A stretch of DNA of 64,000 nucleotides, taken from the NCBI RefSeq assembly GCF_007991755.1, contig NZ_BJYY01000001.1, forward strand, positions 372,001-436,000, given 5' to 3'. This document shows positions 19,588 to 27,821 of this stretch, piece after piece. A model generated the notes under the pieces. That model was not told the origin of the DNA. It was given only the letters and a program-made list of their open reading frames with translations, and searched no databases. Within the stretch, counting starts at the first letter, position 1. Each line of letters starts with the position of its first letter. The translations under genes and the position numbers were made by a program. The stretch comes from Cellulomonas aerilata (GTDB lineage Bacteria > Actinomycetota > Actinomycetes > Actinomycetales > Cellulomonadaceae).

Positions 19588-20700
19588 TCAGCCGATCGCC
19601 TTGGTCCAGGCCCCGGACACCCCCGTCGGGCGGAAGCCGAGCGCCACGTTGATGCGCAGCATGTAGCTGTTCTCCTCGGCGTTCCAGGTGTGCACGCGGC
19701 GCGCGTCCGGCCGGATCTCGGCGAGGCGCTCGAGGTTGACCGCCTTGACGAGCTGACCCAGCCGGTGACCCCGGTGCTCGCGCAGCACGAGGGTGTCCTC
19801 CTGGAACACGACCTCGGGCGCCTCCAGCGGGTACTCCACCTCGGTGAACGCCACCAGCGTCCCGCTGGGCACGTGGACCGCCGCGGTGACCAGCGAGCCG
19901 CGGCCGCTGCGTGCGCTGGTCTCCTCCGCGGCCCGGATGCGGTCGGCGTCCCACGGGTCCTCCTCGATCTCGAGCCCTCCCCTCGGGGCGTCGGTGCTCA
20001 TCCGCGTCTCCAGGACGGCGAAGTGGTCGACCCACTCGTCCGGGCACCGCCCCTGCCAGGTGACCACCGCGTAGTCCGCACCGGCCCTGTCCTGCGCCTC
20101 GTCGCGCAGCGACGCCAGCAGGGTGCCGGCGACCGGGAGGTGCAGGACGCTGTAGCGGTCGGCCTGCTCCAGGGCGAGGCCGTGGCGGGCGGCGAAGCGG
20201 GCGAACGGGTCGTCGCGGGCGATGCGTCCGGCGCCCGTCGGTGGCGTCAGCGCGTCGGCGTCGTCGGCGGGTGGCTCGGAGGTGTGGTCGCTCTCCAGGA
20301 TGAGCAGCCGGCGCCCGAGCGCGCGCGTGCGCTCCTCCGCCGCGGCGAGGAGCGCGGTGCCCACACCGCGGTGCCGGTGCTCGGGATGCACGACCAGGGA
20401 GGCCTCGGTCAGGTGCGTGTTGCCGGCCTGCGGGGCACGGAGGGACAGCGCGCCGACGACCTGGTGGGGATCGTCCGGGTGCGTGGCGACGACGGTGGAC
20501 CGTGCCGTGTAGCGCTGGTCGTGCAGGGCGACGAGCGCCTCGGCGGCCGAGTAGGCGAGGTCGGCGTTGCCCCAGTCGTGGGTCATGGCGACCCGCTCGA
20601 GGTCGGCGACGGCGTGCAGGCCCCAGGCGTCGTCGTCGTCCAGGGACGCGGGGACGGGCAGGTCCCGCACGAGCCAGGGGACGGTCGTCGTGTCGCTCAC
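19588..20700 (-). CDS. tandem GNAT N-acetyltransferase
   Basis: A 370-residue protein with two GNAT folds. The first has the CoA-binding pattern VVHPEHRHRGVGTALLAAAEE (around residues 95-120). The second has TLVLREHRGHRLGQLVKAVNLE near residue 310, followed by TWNAEENSYMLRINVALGFRPTG. The N-A-x-N-xxM-xxIN-LGF ending is shared with acetyltransferases related to mycothiol synthase and other two-domain GNATs. The substrate is unknown. The GTG at 20700 is chosen as the first codon of the conserved-looking protein; an Arg/Pro-rich extension to 21024 is not credible. Confidence 0.82.
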   Translation of the reverse strand: MSDTTTVPWLVRDLPVPASLDDDDAWGLHAVADLERVAMTHDWGNADLAYSAAEALVALHDQRYTARSTVVATHPDDPHQVVGALSLRAPQAGNTHLTEASLVVHPEHRHRGVGTALLAAAEERTRALGRRLLILESDHTSEPPADDADALTPPTGAGRIARDDPFARFAARHGLALEQADRYSVLHLPVAGTLLASLRDEAQDRAGADYAVVTWQGRCPDEWVDHFAVLETRMSTDAPRGGLEIEEDPWDADRIRAAEETSARSGRGSLVTAAVHVPSGTLVAFTEVEYPLEAPEVVFQEDTLVLREHRGHRLGQLVKAVNLERLAEIRPDARRVHTWNAEENSYMLRINVALGFRPTGVSGAWTKAIG

Positions 20701-20776
20701 CGGCCGAGCGTGCGCCGGTGGGCGCGCCGTCGTCCAGCGATTTGGGCAGGCACGGTGCGGCCCGATGCGGCCGTGT

Positions 20777-20845
20777 GCGGTCCGGCGTGCCCAGCCGGGG
20801 TGGTCCGGCGTGACTGGCCGGGGTGGTCCGGCGTACCCGGCCGGG
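20777..20845. repeat. three tandem 23-bp repeats
   Basis: Three head-to-tail copies at 20777-20799, 20800-20822 and 20823-20845 share GGTCCGGCGT followed by a variable six-base core and CCGGG. They lie between two divergent genes, just upstream of the -10 box at 20887. Confidence 0.9.
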
Positions 20846-20886
20846 TTGGCCGGGCCGGCGGCGGCCGCCGGGTACGGACGCGCGGT

Positions 20887-20892
20887 TAGGCT
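20887..20892 (+). promoter_or_regulatory. -10 box TAGGCT placed for a leaderless mRNA
   Basis: TAGGCT is followed by seven bases and the ATG at 20900, with no Shine-Dalgarno sequence. Confidence 0.55.
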
Positions 20893-20899
20893 CCGCCGC

Positions 20900-21535
20900 A
20901 TGGTGTGGCTCGAGGTCGTCGGCTGGCTCGGTTCGATCCTGGTGGTCGTCTCCCTCACGGTGGCCGGGGTGTGGCGCTTCCGGGTCCTCAACCTCGCCGG
21001 TGCGCTCATCGCCACCGGGTACAACGCGTGGCTGGAGATCTGGCCGTTCGCCGCGATGAACGGCGCGATCTCGGTGATCGACCTGTACTGGTTGGTCCGC
21101 CTGCACCGGGAGCGTCACGACGACGCGACCTACGACGTCCTGGAGGTCGGGCCGGACGACGCCTACCTGGCCCGGACGCTGCGGACCCACGCGGACGACA
21201 TCGCCCGCTTCTACCCGGCCTTCACCGACCGGGGCCCCGCCGGTCGGCACGCCTTCCTGGTGCTGCGCGGCGACGAGACGGTCGGCGTCGTCGTGGTCCG
21301 CGACCGGGGCGAGGGCGTCGCGCAGATCGAGCTGGACTACGTGACGCCGCGGTTCCGCGACTTCACGCCCGGCGAGTTCGTCTACCGCCGCAGCGGCGTC
21401 TTCGCGCGGCACGGGTTCCGCCGCCTGGTCGTCCCGCGCGACGTCGTGGGGTCGCAGGACTACTACGCGCGCGTCGGCTTCGCGGCGACGGACGAGGGGT
21501 GGGCACGGGATGTCGAGCCGGCGGGCGTGCGGTAG
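20900..21535 (+). CDS. YgjV-like membrane N-terminus with a GNAT-like C-terminus
   Basis: A 211-residue protein in two parts. Residues 1-70 have two or three membrane helices (GWLGSILVVVSLTVAGVW, LNLAGALIATGYNAWLEIWPFAAMN, ISVIDLYWLV), a pattern like the small inner-membrane YgjV family. Residues 75-211 are soluble and resemble a small acetyltransferase (AFLVLRGDETVGVVVVRD, IELDYVTPRFRDF, DYYARVGFAATDEGW). The AcCoA P-loop is not clear. Its function is unknown; a membrane-tethered sensor or acetyltransferase is plausible. Confidence 0.7.
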   Translation: MVWLEVVGWLGSILVVVSLTVAGVWRFRVLNLAGALIATGYNAWLEIWPFAAMNGAISVIDLYWLVRLHRERHDDATYDVLEVGPDDAYLARTLRTHADDIARFYPAFTDRGPAGRHAFLVLRGDETVGVVVVRDRGEGVAQIELDYVTPRFRDFTPGEFVYRRSGVFARHGFRRLVVPRDVVGSQDYYARVGFAATDEGWARDVEPAGVR

Positions 21536-21556
21536 CGCGGGCTAAACCTGGGGAGG

Positions 21557-23007
21557 TCATCCCGGTGGCCGGGGGTGCACCTCGCCGCCTACCTCGCGGC
21601 CGGTGGCGTCGGTGAAGGTCCATCGGCCGGTGCGTGTGTGGATCTCGATGCCGCGTCGGTGGACGTGGTCGTGGTGGTACCAGCACAGCAGAATCCCGTT
21701 GTCGACGCCGGTGTTCCCGTGGTCGCGTGACCAGTGGCGCACGTGGTGTCCTTCGCAGATCGCCGGTGGTGCGGTGCAGCCGGGGAAGCGGCAATGGCGG
21801 TCGCGGGCGATGATCGCGTTTCGGCGGGCGCCGGTGAAGGTCCGTTCCGCCCGCCCCACGTCGAGGACTTCCGACCCGGGTCCGAAGATGTACCGGTTGA
21901 GCTCGCCGTCGCACGCCAGCCGGTCCAGCAGAATGCGCGGCACCGGGGTGCCGTCCGCGAACTGCGGGCCGTTCGCTACCGTCTGCGGCGTGAGCCCCGG
22001 GGTGAGCCGCGGCAGCGGCTGGTGGTCCTGGCGGGCGACGGCGCGGTCGACCAGGTTCTGCAGCGTCTGGTGGGTCACCAGCACCCCGATGCGGGGCCGC
22101 ACCGCCCGCCCGGTCCCGGTCAGCCCGTGCTCGAGGACCACCCGGGCGAGGTCGCCCAGCGCCTGCGCGCGCCGTTGGTCGGCCGTGCGGGTGTCCCCGG
22201 CCGCCGGCACGGGGGTCAGCGCGGTCAGGGCGGTCCGCAGGGTCTGCCCGGCCGCCACGGTGAGGAACCCCTGCACGTGGTACCCGTCCAGGGTGGGGGA
22301 CACCTGCAGGTGCTGCCGGTCGCATGCCTCGACGTACCCGCGGTCGTCCGCGTCCGGGTCCGCCGCCGCGGCCCACCGCCCCACCAGGGTGCGGAAGTCG
22401 TCCACCGGGTGGTGCGTCGCCTGCGCGACCAGCCACGCCTCGTCGCACACCTGGCCGCCGTCGTCGCTGTCGGCACCGCTCCGGTCCTCGTCGCTGTCGT
22501 CGCCGTGGTCGTCGCGTCCGGGTGCGGCCAGGGCCGCCCGGCGCAGGTCCGTGGTCGGCGCCAGGGCGGCGAGGACCTGGGCGTGCTCGACCCCGATCTC
22601 ACCGGCCGCCGCGGCGGCCGCGGTCAGCGGCAGGTGGTCAGCGGCAGGTGGTCGCGCAGCGCCCGCCCGAGCCGCACCGTGACCTGGGCGGTGCGGGCGC
22701 TGACGTCGTACCGGCGCGCGACCCAGGTCGACAGCGACCGCGCCTGGGTCGACCACAGCCCGTCCGCCTCGATGACCGCGACCATCCGCGCCTGGCGCAC
22801 CGCCAGGCGGCTGCGTGCCTGCCCGATCACCGCGGCCACCGCGTCGGCCGCCCGACCGTCCACGTCCACCTCGTCCAACGACCCCAGCCCGTCGACCGCC
22901 GCCAGCAGCGCCACCAACGGACCGGCGACCTCGGGCGCCAGGTCCGACAGGTCCACCGCCCGCACGGGAGGAAGGGCGCTGCCGAATCGCACGTCATCAG
23001 CCACCAC
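21557..23007 (-). pseudogene. DUF222/13E12 HNH endonuclease gene, frameshifted
   Basis: The N-terminal DUF222 half (about 125 residues from the GTG at 23007) and the C-terminal HNH half lie in different frames. The HNH motif is complete: ARDRHCRFPGCTAPP, ICEGHHVRHW, DNGILLCWYHHDHVHRRG. The break is an exact 14-bp tandem duplication at 22626-22653. With one copy, RDHLPLT continues directly into AAAAAAGEIGVEHAQVL and a 479-codon frame is restored. Such genes are common and multicopy in actinobacteria, often linked to mobile-element remnants. A sequencing artefact is possible but less likely for a precise duplication. Confidence 0.85.
22626..22653. repeat. 14-bp tandem duplication causing the frameshift
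   Basis: Two perfect adjacent copies of AGCGGCAGGTGGTC (22626-22639 and 22640-22653). Fourteen is not a multiple of three, so loss or gain of one copy switches the HNH gene's frame. Confidence 0.97.
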
Positions 23008-23025
23008 CCTCACCCCATTCCTTCC

Positions 23026-23055
23026 CGCACCGCACCGCACCGCACCGCACCGCAC
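23026..23055. repeat. six tandem copies of the pentamer CGCAC
   Basis: Perfect (CGCAC)6, reading (GTGCG)6 on the strand of the HNH gene. It begins 18 bases upstream of that gene's GTG at 23007. A 5-bp unit of this purity is slippage-prone. Confidence 0.97.
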
Positions 23056-23445
23056 GGCGACCCATTCCTGGTCGACTCATCCGGCCTCTTCTACGCCTCC
23101 ATGCTAGAACTCGCCACTGACATTCCCTGCGGACCGGTCGAATGCTGTGCACGGTCGCTCGCCGGGGTGACCTGTGGACACATAACCGTCCCGATACCGC
23201 AGTTTCCGGAGCACACAGCGAGGCGGGGCGCACGACGACTGACCGATGACGAATTCGACGTGACCCGTCCGGACGGGCTTGTCCGTTCATGTCCGCCCAC
23301 CGCCCCCGGCCGCCTTCCCCAGTCGTCGCCGCGGACCGCGACCACCTGACGCCCACCCCACCCGCCCGGACTCCGCGGTGACCGCCCACCCGCTCGCTGC
23401 ACGTGGTGGTCACCAACGCGACCAACGGAGCACTGACCCCCAGGC
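23056..23445. other. non-coding region before the dnaK promoter
   Basis: About 390 bases with lower GC than the surrounding genes and no frame with credible coding bias. A minus-strand TAGCAT (23101-23106) could be a -10 box for the HNH gene. I see no repeat, tRNA or recognisable RNA in the remainder. Confidence 0.5.
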
Positions 23446-23472
23446 GGGAACAACCACCCCCGCGACGTAGTT
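23446..23472 (+). promoter_or_regulatory. SigH/SigR-type promoter of the dnaK operon
   Basis: GGGAAC (23446-23451), an 18-base spacer and GTT (23470-23472) fit the consensus of the heat/disulfide-stress ECF sigma factors of mycobacteria and Streptomyces (GGAAY, about 18 bases, GTT). The GTT is inside the first HAIR operator, so HspR bound there would block this promoter. Confidence 0.6.
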
Positions 23473-23490
23473 GAGCCAGACAGACTCAAG
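23470..23490 (+). promoter_or_regulatory. HAIR operator 1 (HspR binding site)
   Basis: GTTGAG, spacer, ACTCAAG: an imperfect copy of the HspR inverted repeat CTTGAGT-N7-ACTCAAG. The repressor gene hspR is the last gene of the same operon, giving autoregulation with DnaK as corepressor in known systems. Confidence 0.9.
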
Positions 23491-23532
23491 TTCACCGCGG
23501 CCAACTTGCACTCCCGTCGGTCGCCGCGCAGA

Positions 23533-23553
23533 CTTGAGCCAGCGAGACTCAAC
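23533..23553 (+). promoter_or_regulatory. HAIR operator 2 (HspR binding site)
   Basis: CTTGAG, spacer, ACTCAAC: a second HAIR copy 63 bases downstream of the first and 66 bases before dnaK. Paired HAIR sites before dnaK are typical of Streptomyces and mycobacteria. Confidence 0.9.
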
Positions 23554-23618
23554 ACGCGGTCCGCGACGTCGTCCACGGCGGCGCGCGGTCCAGGTTCCAC
23601 GAGAGAAGAGGCAGCACC

Positions 23619-25493
23619 ATGGCACGAGCAGTCGGTATCGACCTCGGCACCACGAACTCCGTCGTCGCCGTCCTCGAGGGTGGCGAGCCCACCGTCATCG
23701 CGAACGCCGAGGGCGCCCGCACAACCCCGTCGGTCGTCGCGTTCTCCAAGACCGGCGAGGTCCTCGTCGGCGAGGTCGCCAAGCGTCAGGCCGTCACGAA
23801 CGTCGACCGGACCATCAGCTCCGTCAAGCGCCACATGGGGACGGACTGGAAAGTCTCCATCGACGACGGCAGCTACTCGGCGCAGGAGATCTCCGCGCGC
23901 ATCCTCGGCAAGCTCAAGCGCGACGCCGAGGAGTACCTGGGCGAGCCGGTCACCGACGCGGTCGTCACCGTCCCGGCGTACTTCAACGACGCCGAGCGCC
24001 AGGCCACGAAGGACGCCGGGCAGATCGCCGGCCTCAACGTCCTGCGCATCGTCAACGAGCCCACCGCCGCCGCCCTCGCCTACGGGCTGGAGAAGGGCAA
24101 GGAGGACGAGCTCATCCTCGTCTTCGACCTCGGTGGCGGCACGTTCGACGTCTCCCTGCTCGAGGTGGGCAAGGACGAGGACCAGTTCTCCACGATCCAG
24201 GTCCGCGCGACCTCCGGCGACAACCGGCTCGGTGGCGACGACTGGGACAACCGCATCGTCGAGTTCCTCATCAAGCAGGTGAAGAACTCCTCGGGCGTCG
24301 ACCTGTCGAAGGACAAGATCGCGCTGCAGCGTCTGCGCGAGGCGGCCGAGCAGGCGAAGAAGGAGCTGTCGTCCGCGACGAGCACCAACATCTCCATGCA
24401 GTACCTCTCGATGAGCGAGAACGGCCCCATCCACCTGGACGAGAAGCTCACCCGGGCCCAGTTCCAGCAGATGACGTCGGACCTGATCGACCGCACCAAG
24501 GCGCCGTTCCACGCCGTCATCCGTGACGCCGGCATCTCGGTCAACGACATCGACCACGTCGTCATGGTCGGTGGCTCGACCCGCATGCCCGCCGTCGCCG
24601 AGCTCGTCCGCGAGCTGACCGGCGGCAAGGAGCCCAACAAGGGCGTCAACCCGGACGAGGTCGTCGCCGTCGGCGCAGCCCTGCAGGCCGGTGTCATCAA
24701 GGGTGAGCGCAAGGACGTCCTGCTCATCGACGTCACCCCGCTGAGCCTCGGCATCGAGACCAAGGGCGGCGTGATGACCAAGCTCATCGAGCGCAACACG
24801 GCCATCCCGACCAAGCGCAGCGAGATCTTCTCGACGGCGGACGACAACCAGCCGTCCGTGCTGATCCAGGTGTTCCAGGGCGAGCGTGAGTTCGCCCGGG
24901 ACAACAAGCCGCTGGGCACCTTCGAGCTGACCGGCATCGCCCCCGCCCCGCGCGGCGTGCCGCAGATCGAGGTCACCTTCGACATCGACGCGAACGGCAT
25001 CGTGCACGTGTCCGCCAAGGACCGCGGCACGAACAAGGAGCAGTCGATGACGATCACCGGTGGCTCCGCGCTGCCGAAGGACGAGATCGACCGCATGGTC
25101 AAGGAGGCCGAGGCGCACGCCGCCGAGGACAAGGCCCGCCGCGAGGAGGCCGAGACCCGCAACTCCGCCGAGCAGCTCGTCTACTCGACCGAGAAGCTCC
25201 TCGTCGACAACCGCGACAAGCTGCCCGAGGACGTCACCCAGGACGTCGAGAAGGCCGTGGGCGAGCTCCGCACCGCGCTCGAGGGCACGGACGTGGAGCA
25301 GGTCAAGGCCAAGCAGGCCGCGCTCGTGACCGTCAGCCAGCGGATCGGCGAGGCCCTGTACTCGGCGAACCAGGCCGCCGACGCGGCCGGCAGCGCCGGC
25401 GACGGCTCGGCCTCCGCCAACGGCACGCCGTCCTCGGCCGCCGACGACGACATCGTCGACGCCGAGATCGTCGAGGAGGACCAGGCCAAGTGA
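23619..25493 (+). CDS. dnaK: molecular chaperone DnaK (Hsp70)
   Basis: Complete 624-residue Hsp70. The nucleotide-binding domain (1 to about 360) has [41 protein letters not shown] and [17 protein letters not shown]. The substrate-binding domain follows the linker [19 protein letters not shown], and the acidic tail ends [16 protein letters not shown], close to the usual actinobacterial ending. It folds nascent and heat-damaged proteins and also serves as the HspR corepressor. AGAGAAGAGGCAGC before the ATG holds a fair ribosome binding site. Its codon use includes more AAG and GAG than neighbours, as expected for high expression. Confidence 0.98.
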   Translation: MARAVGIDLGTTNSVVAVLEGGEPTVIANAEGARTTPSVVAFSKTGEVLVGEVAKRQAVTNVDRTISSVKRHMGTDWKVSIDDGSYSAQEISARILGKLKRDAEEYLGEPVTDAVVTVPAYFNDAERQATKDAGQIAGLNVLRIVNEPTAAALAYGLEKGKEDELILVFDLGGGTFDVSLLEVGKDEDQFSTIQVRATSGDNRLGGDDWDNRIVEFLIKQVKNSSGVDLSKDKIALQRLREAAEQAKKELSSATSTNISMQYLSMSENGPIHLDEKLTRAQFQQMTSDLIDRTKAPFHAVIRDAGISVNDIDHVVMVGGSTRMPAVAELVRELTGGKEPNKGVNPDEVVAVGAALQAGVIKGERKDVLLIDVTPLSLGIETKGGVMTKLIERNTAIPTKRSEIFSTADDNQPSVLIQVFQGEREFARDNKPLGTFELTGIAPAPRGVPQIEVTFDIDANGIVHVSAKDRGTNKEQSMTITGGSALPKDEIDRMVKEAEAHAAEDKARREEAETRNSAEQLVYSTEKLLVDNRDKLPEDVTQDVEKAVGELRTALEGTDVEQVKAKQAALVTVSQRIGEALYSANQAADAAGSAGDGSASANGTPSSAADDDIVDAEIVEEDQAK

Positions 25494-26170
25494 CCGAGAA
25501 CCCGACGGGTGCCTCCGCACCCGAGCCCACCGGGGACCCGGCCGCCGAGCCTCGCTTCACCGACCGGCGGCGGATCGACCCGGAGACCGGCGCGGTGCGC
25601 GAGAGCGCGTCCGCCGGCTCCGCGGCCGGTCCCGTGGACGCGGCGACCACGGGCGGGTCCGACGCGGCCGGCGAGCCCTCCGGCACCGAGGACCCGCTGG
25701 CCGGGCTCGACTTCGAGCCGTCGGCCGTCGACGCCGAGCTCGTCCAGGCGCAGACGACCGCGGCCGAGCGGCTGGAGGACCTCCAGCGGCTGCAGGCCGA
25801 GTACGTCAACTACCGCAAGCGCGTGGACCGTGACCGGACCGTCGCCCGGGACCAGGCCGTGGCCGGCGTCCTGGAGGCGCTGGTCCCCGTGCTGGACGAC
25901 GTCGACCTGGCGCGTCAGCACGGCGAGCTCGCCGGGACGCCGTTCGCGGCCGTCGCCGAGAAGCTCGAGGCGACCCTGACCCGGTTCGGCTGGGAGCGCT
26001 TCGGGACGGTCGGCGAGCCGTTCGACCCGCAGGTGCACGAGGCCCTCATGCACCAGCACTCGGACGACGTCAGCGAGCCGACCGTCTCCATGGTCATGCA
26101 GTCCGGGCACCGGGTCGCCGGGCGGATCGTGCGGGCCGCGCGCGTGGCCGTCACGAGCCCGGATGCCTGA
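25490..26170 (+). CDS. grpE: nucleotide exchange factor GrpE
   Basis: Releases ADP from DnaK. The 226-residue protein starts with about 75 disordered Pro/Ala/Glu-rich residues. A long helix ([28 protein letters not shown]) follows and then the GrpE beta domain with [27 protein letters not shown] and [14 protein letters not shown]-like ending. GTG 25490 overlaps the dnaK stop (GTGA), so the two are translationally coupled. Confidence 0.96.
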   Translation: MTENPTGASAPEPTGDPAAEPRFTDRRRIDPETGAVRESASAGSAAGPVDAATTGGSDAAGEPSGTEDPLAGLDFEPSAVDAELVQAQTTAAERLEDLQRLQAEYVNYRKRVDRDRTVARDQAVAGVLEALVPVLDDVDLARQHGELAGTPFAAVAEKLEATLTRFGWERFGTVGEPFDPQVHEALMHQHSDDVSEPTVSMVMQSGHRVAGRIVRAARVAVTSPDA

Positions 26171-26186
26171 GTCCTCGCCGCGAGTG

Positions 26187-26224
26187 GCCCCCGCACCCCG
26201 TGACCCGTCGCGGGGTGCGGGGGC
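26187..26224 (+). terminator. perfect 14-bp hairpin between grpE and dnaJ
   Basis: Arms 26187-26200 and 26211-26224 are exact complements (GC-only except one A-T pair) around a 10-base loop. Its place inside the operon suggests partial termination or a 3'-end stabiliser that raises dnaK-grpE over dnaJ-hspR. There is no U-tract. Confidence 0.65.
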
Positions 26225-26296
26225 ACCCGGCAGGACGCCCGGCTCGATCGGCAGCCGGGGCACCACCACGCAGCACAGCACAGGAGGGGAGGCGCC

Positions 26297-27286
26297 ATGA
26301 CGGGGCAGGACTGGCTGGAGAAGGACTTCTACGCCGTGCTCGGCGTCTCCAAGACCGCCGACGCGAACGAGATCAAGAAGGCGTACCGCAAGCTCGCACG
26401 GACCCTGCACCCGGACCACAACCCTGGTGACGACCGCGCCGAGGCGCGCTTCAAGGAGGTCGGCGAGGCCTACGCCGTGCTGTCCGACCCCGAGCAGCGT
26501 CAGCAGTACGACCAGCTGCGCGCCATGGCGGGCGGCGCGCGGTTCACCCCGGGCGGCGGTCCCGGCGGCGCCGCGGGCTTCGAGGACCTGTTCGGGGGGC
26601 TCTTCGGCGCGGGTGCCGGGGCCGGCGCGGGCGGCGGCCCCCGGGTGCGCTACCAGCAGCCCGGCGCGGCCGGCGGGGCGGGCTTCGAAGACATCCTCGG
26701 CGGCCTGTTCGGTGGCGGCGGGGGGTTCCGCGCCCCGCAGGCGGGCATCGACCTCTCCGCGACGGCGACCCTGCCGTTCCGGCAGGCGGTGCAGGGCTCG
26801 ACCGTGACGCTCGCCGTGGACGGGTCGAACCTCACGGTCCGCATCCCGGCCGGCGTGCACGACGGGCAGAAGATCCGCATGCGCGGCAAGGGCCGCGCGT
26901 CCGAGCCCGGCGGCCAGCCCGGTGACCTCATCGTCACCGTCAAGGTGCTGCCGCACCCGGTCTTCTCGCTGGACGGCAACGACGTGCGCGTGACGGTCCC
27001 GGTCACGTTCGCGGAGGCGGCGCTCGGCACGACGGTCGACGTCCCGACGCTGGACGGCACGACGGTCCGGCTCAAGGTCCCCGAGGGCACGCCGTCCGGA
27101 CGGGTGCTGCGCGCCCGCGGCAGGGGCGTGACCACGGGGAAGGGCACCGGTGACCTGCTGGTGACCCTCCAGGTCGCCGTCCCGCAGCGGCTCAACGGCG
27201 CCGCGCGCGACGCCGTCGAGGCGTTCGCCAAGGCGACCGCGGCCGAGGACCCGCGCGCCGAGCTCGCGGCACGCGCGCGCGAGTAG
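26297..27286 (+). CDS. dnaJ: DnaJ/CbpA-type co-chaperone without zinc finger
   Basis: Hsp40 partner of DnaK, 329 residues. The J domain (about 9-75) has HPD at about 38 and KEVGEAYAVLSDPEQR. A Gly/Phe-rich linker repeats GFEDLFGGLFG and GFEDILGGLFGGGGG. The C-terminal peptide-binding domains follow (GSTVTLAVDGSNLTVRIPAG, GKGTGDLLVTLQVAVP). All four CxxCxGxG zinc repeats of classical DnaJ are absent, so this is a type II Hsp40. AGGAGGGGAGG before the ATG is a strong ribosome binding site. Confidence 0.93.
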   Translation: MTGQDWLEKDFYAVLGVSKTADANEIKKAYRKLARTLHPDHNPGDDRAEARFKEVGEAYAVLSDPEQRQQYDQLRAMAGGARFTPGGGPGGAAGFEDLFGGLFGAGAGAGAGGGPRVRYQQPGAAGGAGFEDILGGLFGGGGGFRAPQAGIDLSATATLPFRQAVQGSTVTLAVDGSNLTVRIPAGVHDGQKIRMRGKGRASEPGGQPGDLIVTVKVLPHPVFSLDGNDVRVTVPVTFAEAALGTTVDVPTLDGTTVRLKVPEGTPSGRVLRARGRGVTTGKGTGDLLVTLQVAVPQRLNGAARDAVEAFAKATAAEDPRAELAARARE

Positions 27287-27333
27287 GCACGGGCAGGCAC
27301 GGGCACCGGCAGGCACGGGCGAGGAGGACGGCC

Positions 27334-27753
27334 ATGCAGGACGACGCACAGGTCTTCGTGATCTCGGTCGCGGCCGAGCTGGCGGGGATGCACCCGCAGA
27401 CCCTGCGCCAGTACGACCGCCTCGGCCTCGTCTCGCCCAGCCGCGCGCGAGGCCGCGGACGGCGCTACTCGCTGCGGGACGTCGCGACGCTGCGCGAGGT
27501 GCAGCGGCTCTCCCAGGAGGAGGGCATCAACCTCGCCGGGATCAAGCGGATCCTGCGCCTGGAGCAGCAGGTCGAGCGGCTCGAGGCGCAGGTGGAGGTG
27601 CTGCGTGCGATGGCCGAGCCCGGCCGTCGGATCTTCACCGCCGGCCCGGGGGGCGAGGTCGTCGCCGTGCCGCGCGGCACGCGCAGCCGCCGCGGCGAGC
27701 GCGAGCACGCGGGCGCCGGCGCCCTGGTGCTGTGGCGGCCCTCCGGGCGCTGA
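27334..27753 (+). CDS. hspR: heat-shock repressor HspR (MerR family)
   Basis: A 139-residue MerR-family repressor that binds HAIR operators. The winged-helix N-terminus reads FVISVAAELAGMHPQTLRQYDRLGLVSPSRARGRGRRYS, a near-standard HspR signature. A coiled coil follows (LRLEQQVERLEAQVEVLRAM), and the tail is Arg-rich. GAGGAGG precedes the ATG. It ends the dnaK operon and closes the feedback loop with the HAIR sites upstream of dnaK. Confidence 0.95.
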   Translation: MQDDAQVFVISVAAELAGMHPQTLRQYDRLGLVSPSRARGRGRRYSLRDVATLREVQRLSQEEGINLAGIKRILRLEQQVERLEAQVEVLRAMAEPGRRIFTAGPGGEVVAVPRGTRSRRGEREHAGAGALVLWRPSGR

Positions 27754-27777
27754 CGTGAGCACCACGGAGGACGACGA

Positions 27778-27807
27778 CGGCCTCCACCCTCGCCGGGGTG
27801 GAGGCCG
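27778..27807. terminator. 12-bp hairpin between hspR and the convergent peptidase
   Basis: CGGCCTCCACCC (27778-27789) and GGGTGGAGGCCG (27796-27807) are perfect complements around a 6-base loop. It lies between two convergent stops and so probably ends both transcripts. Confidence 0.75.
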
Positions 27808-27821
27808 ACGCGCACCCGGGG

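Noticed and set aside
23279-23470. A 63-codon ORF upstream of dnaK
   Set aside because: No ribosome binding site, Arg/Pro-rich shadow-like composition, and it overlaps the SigH-like promoter.
27285-27325. Short GGCACGGGCA repeats upstream of hspR
   Set aside because: Too short and imperfect to be more than local GC-rich low complexity.
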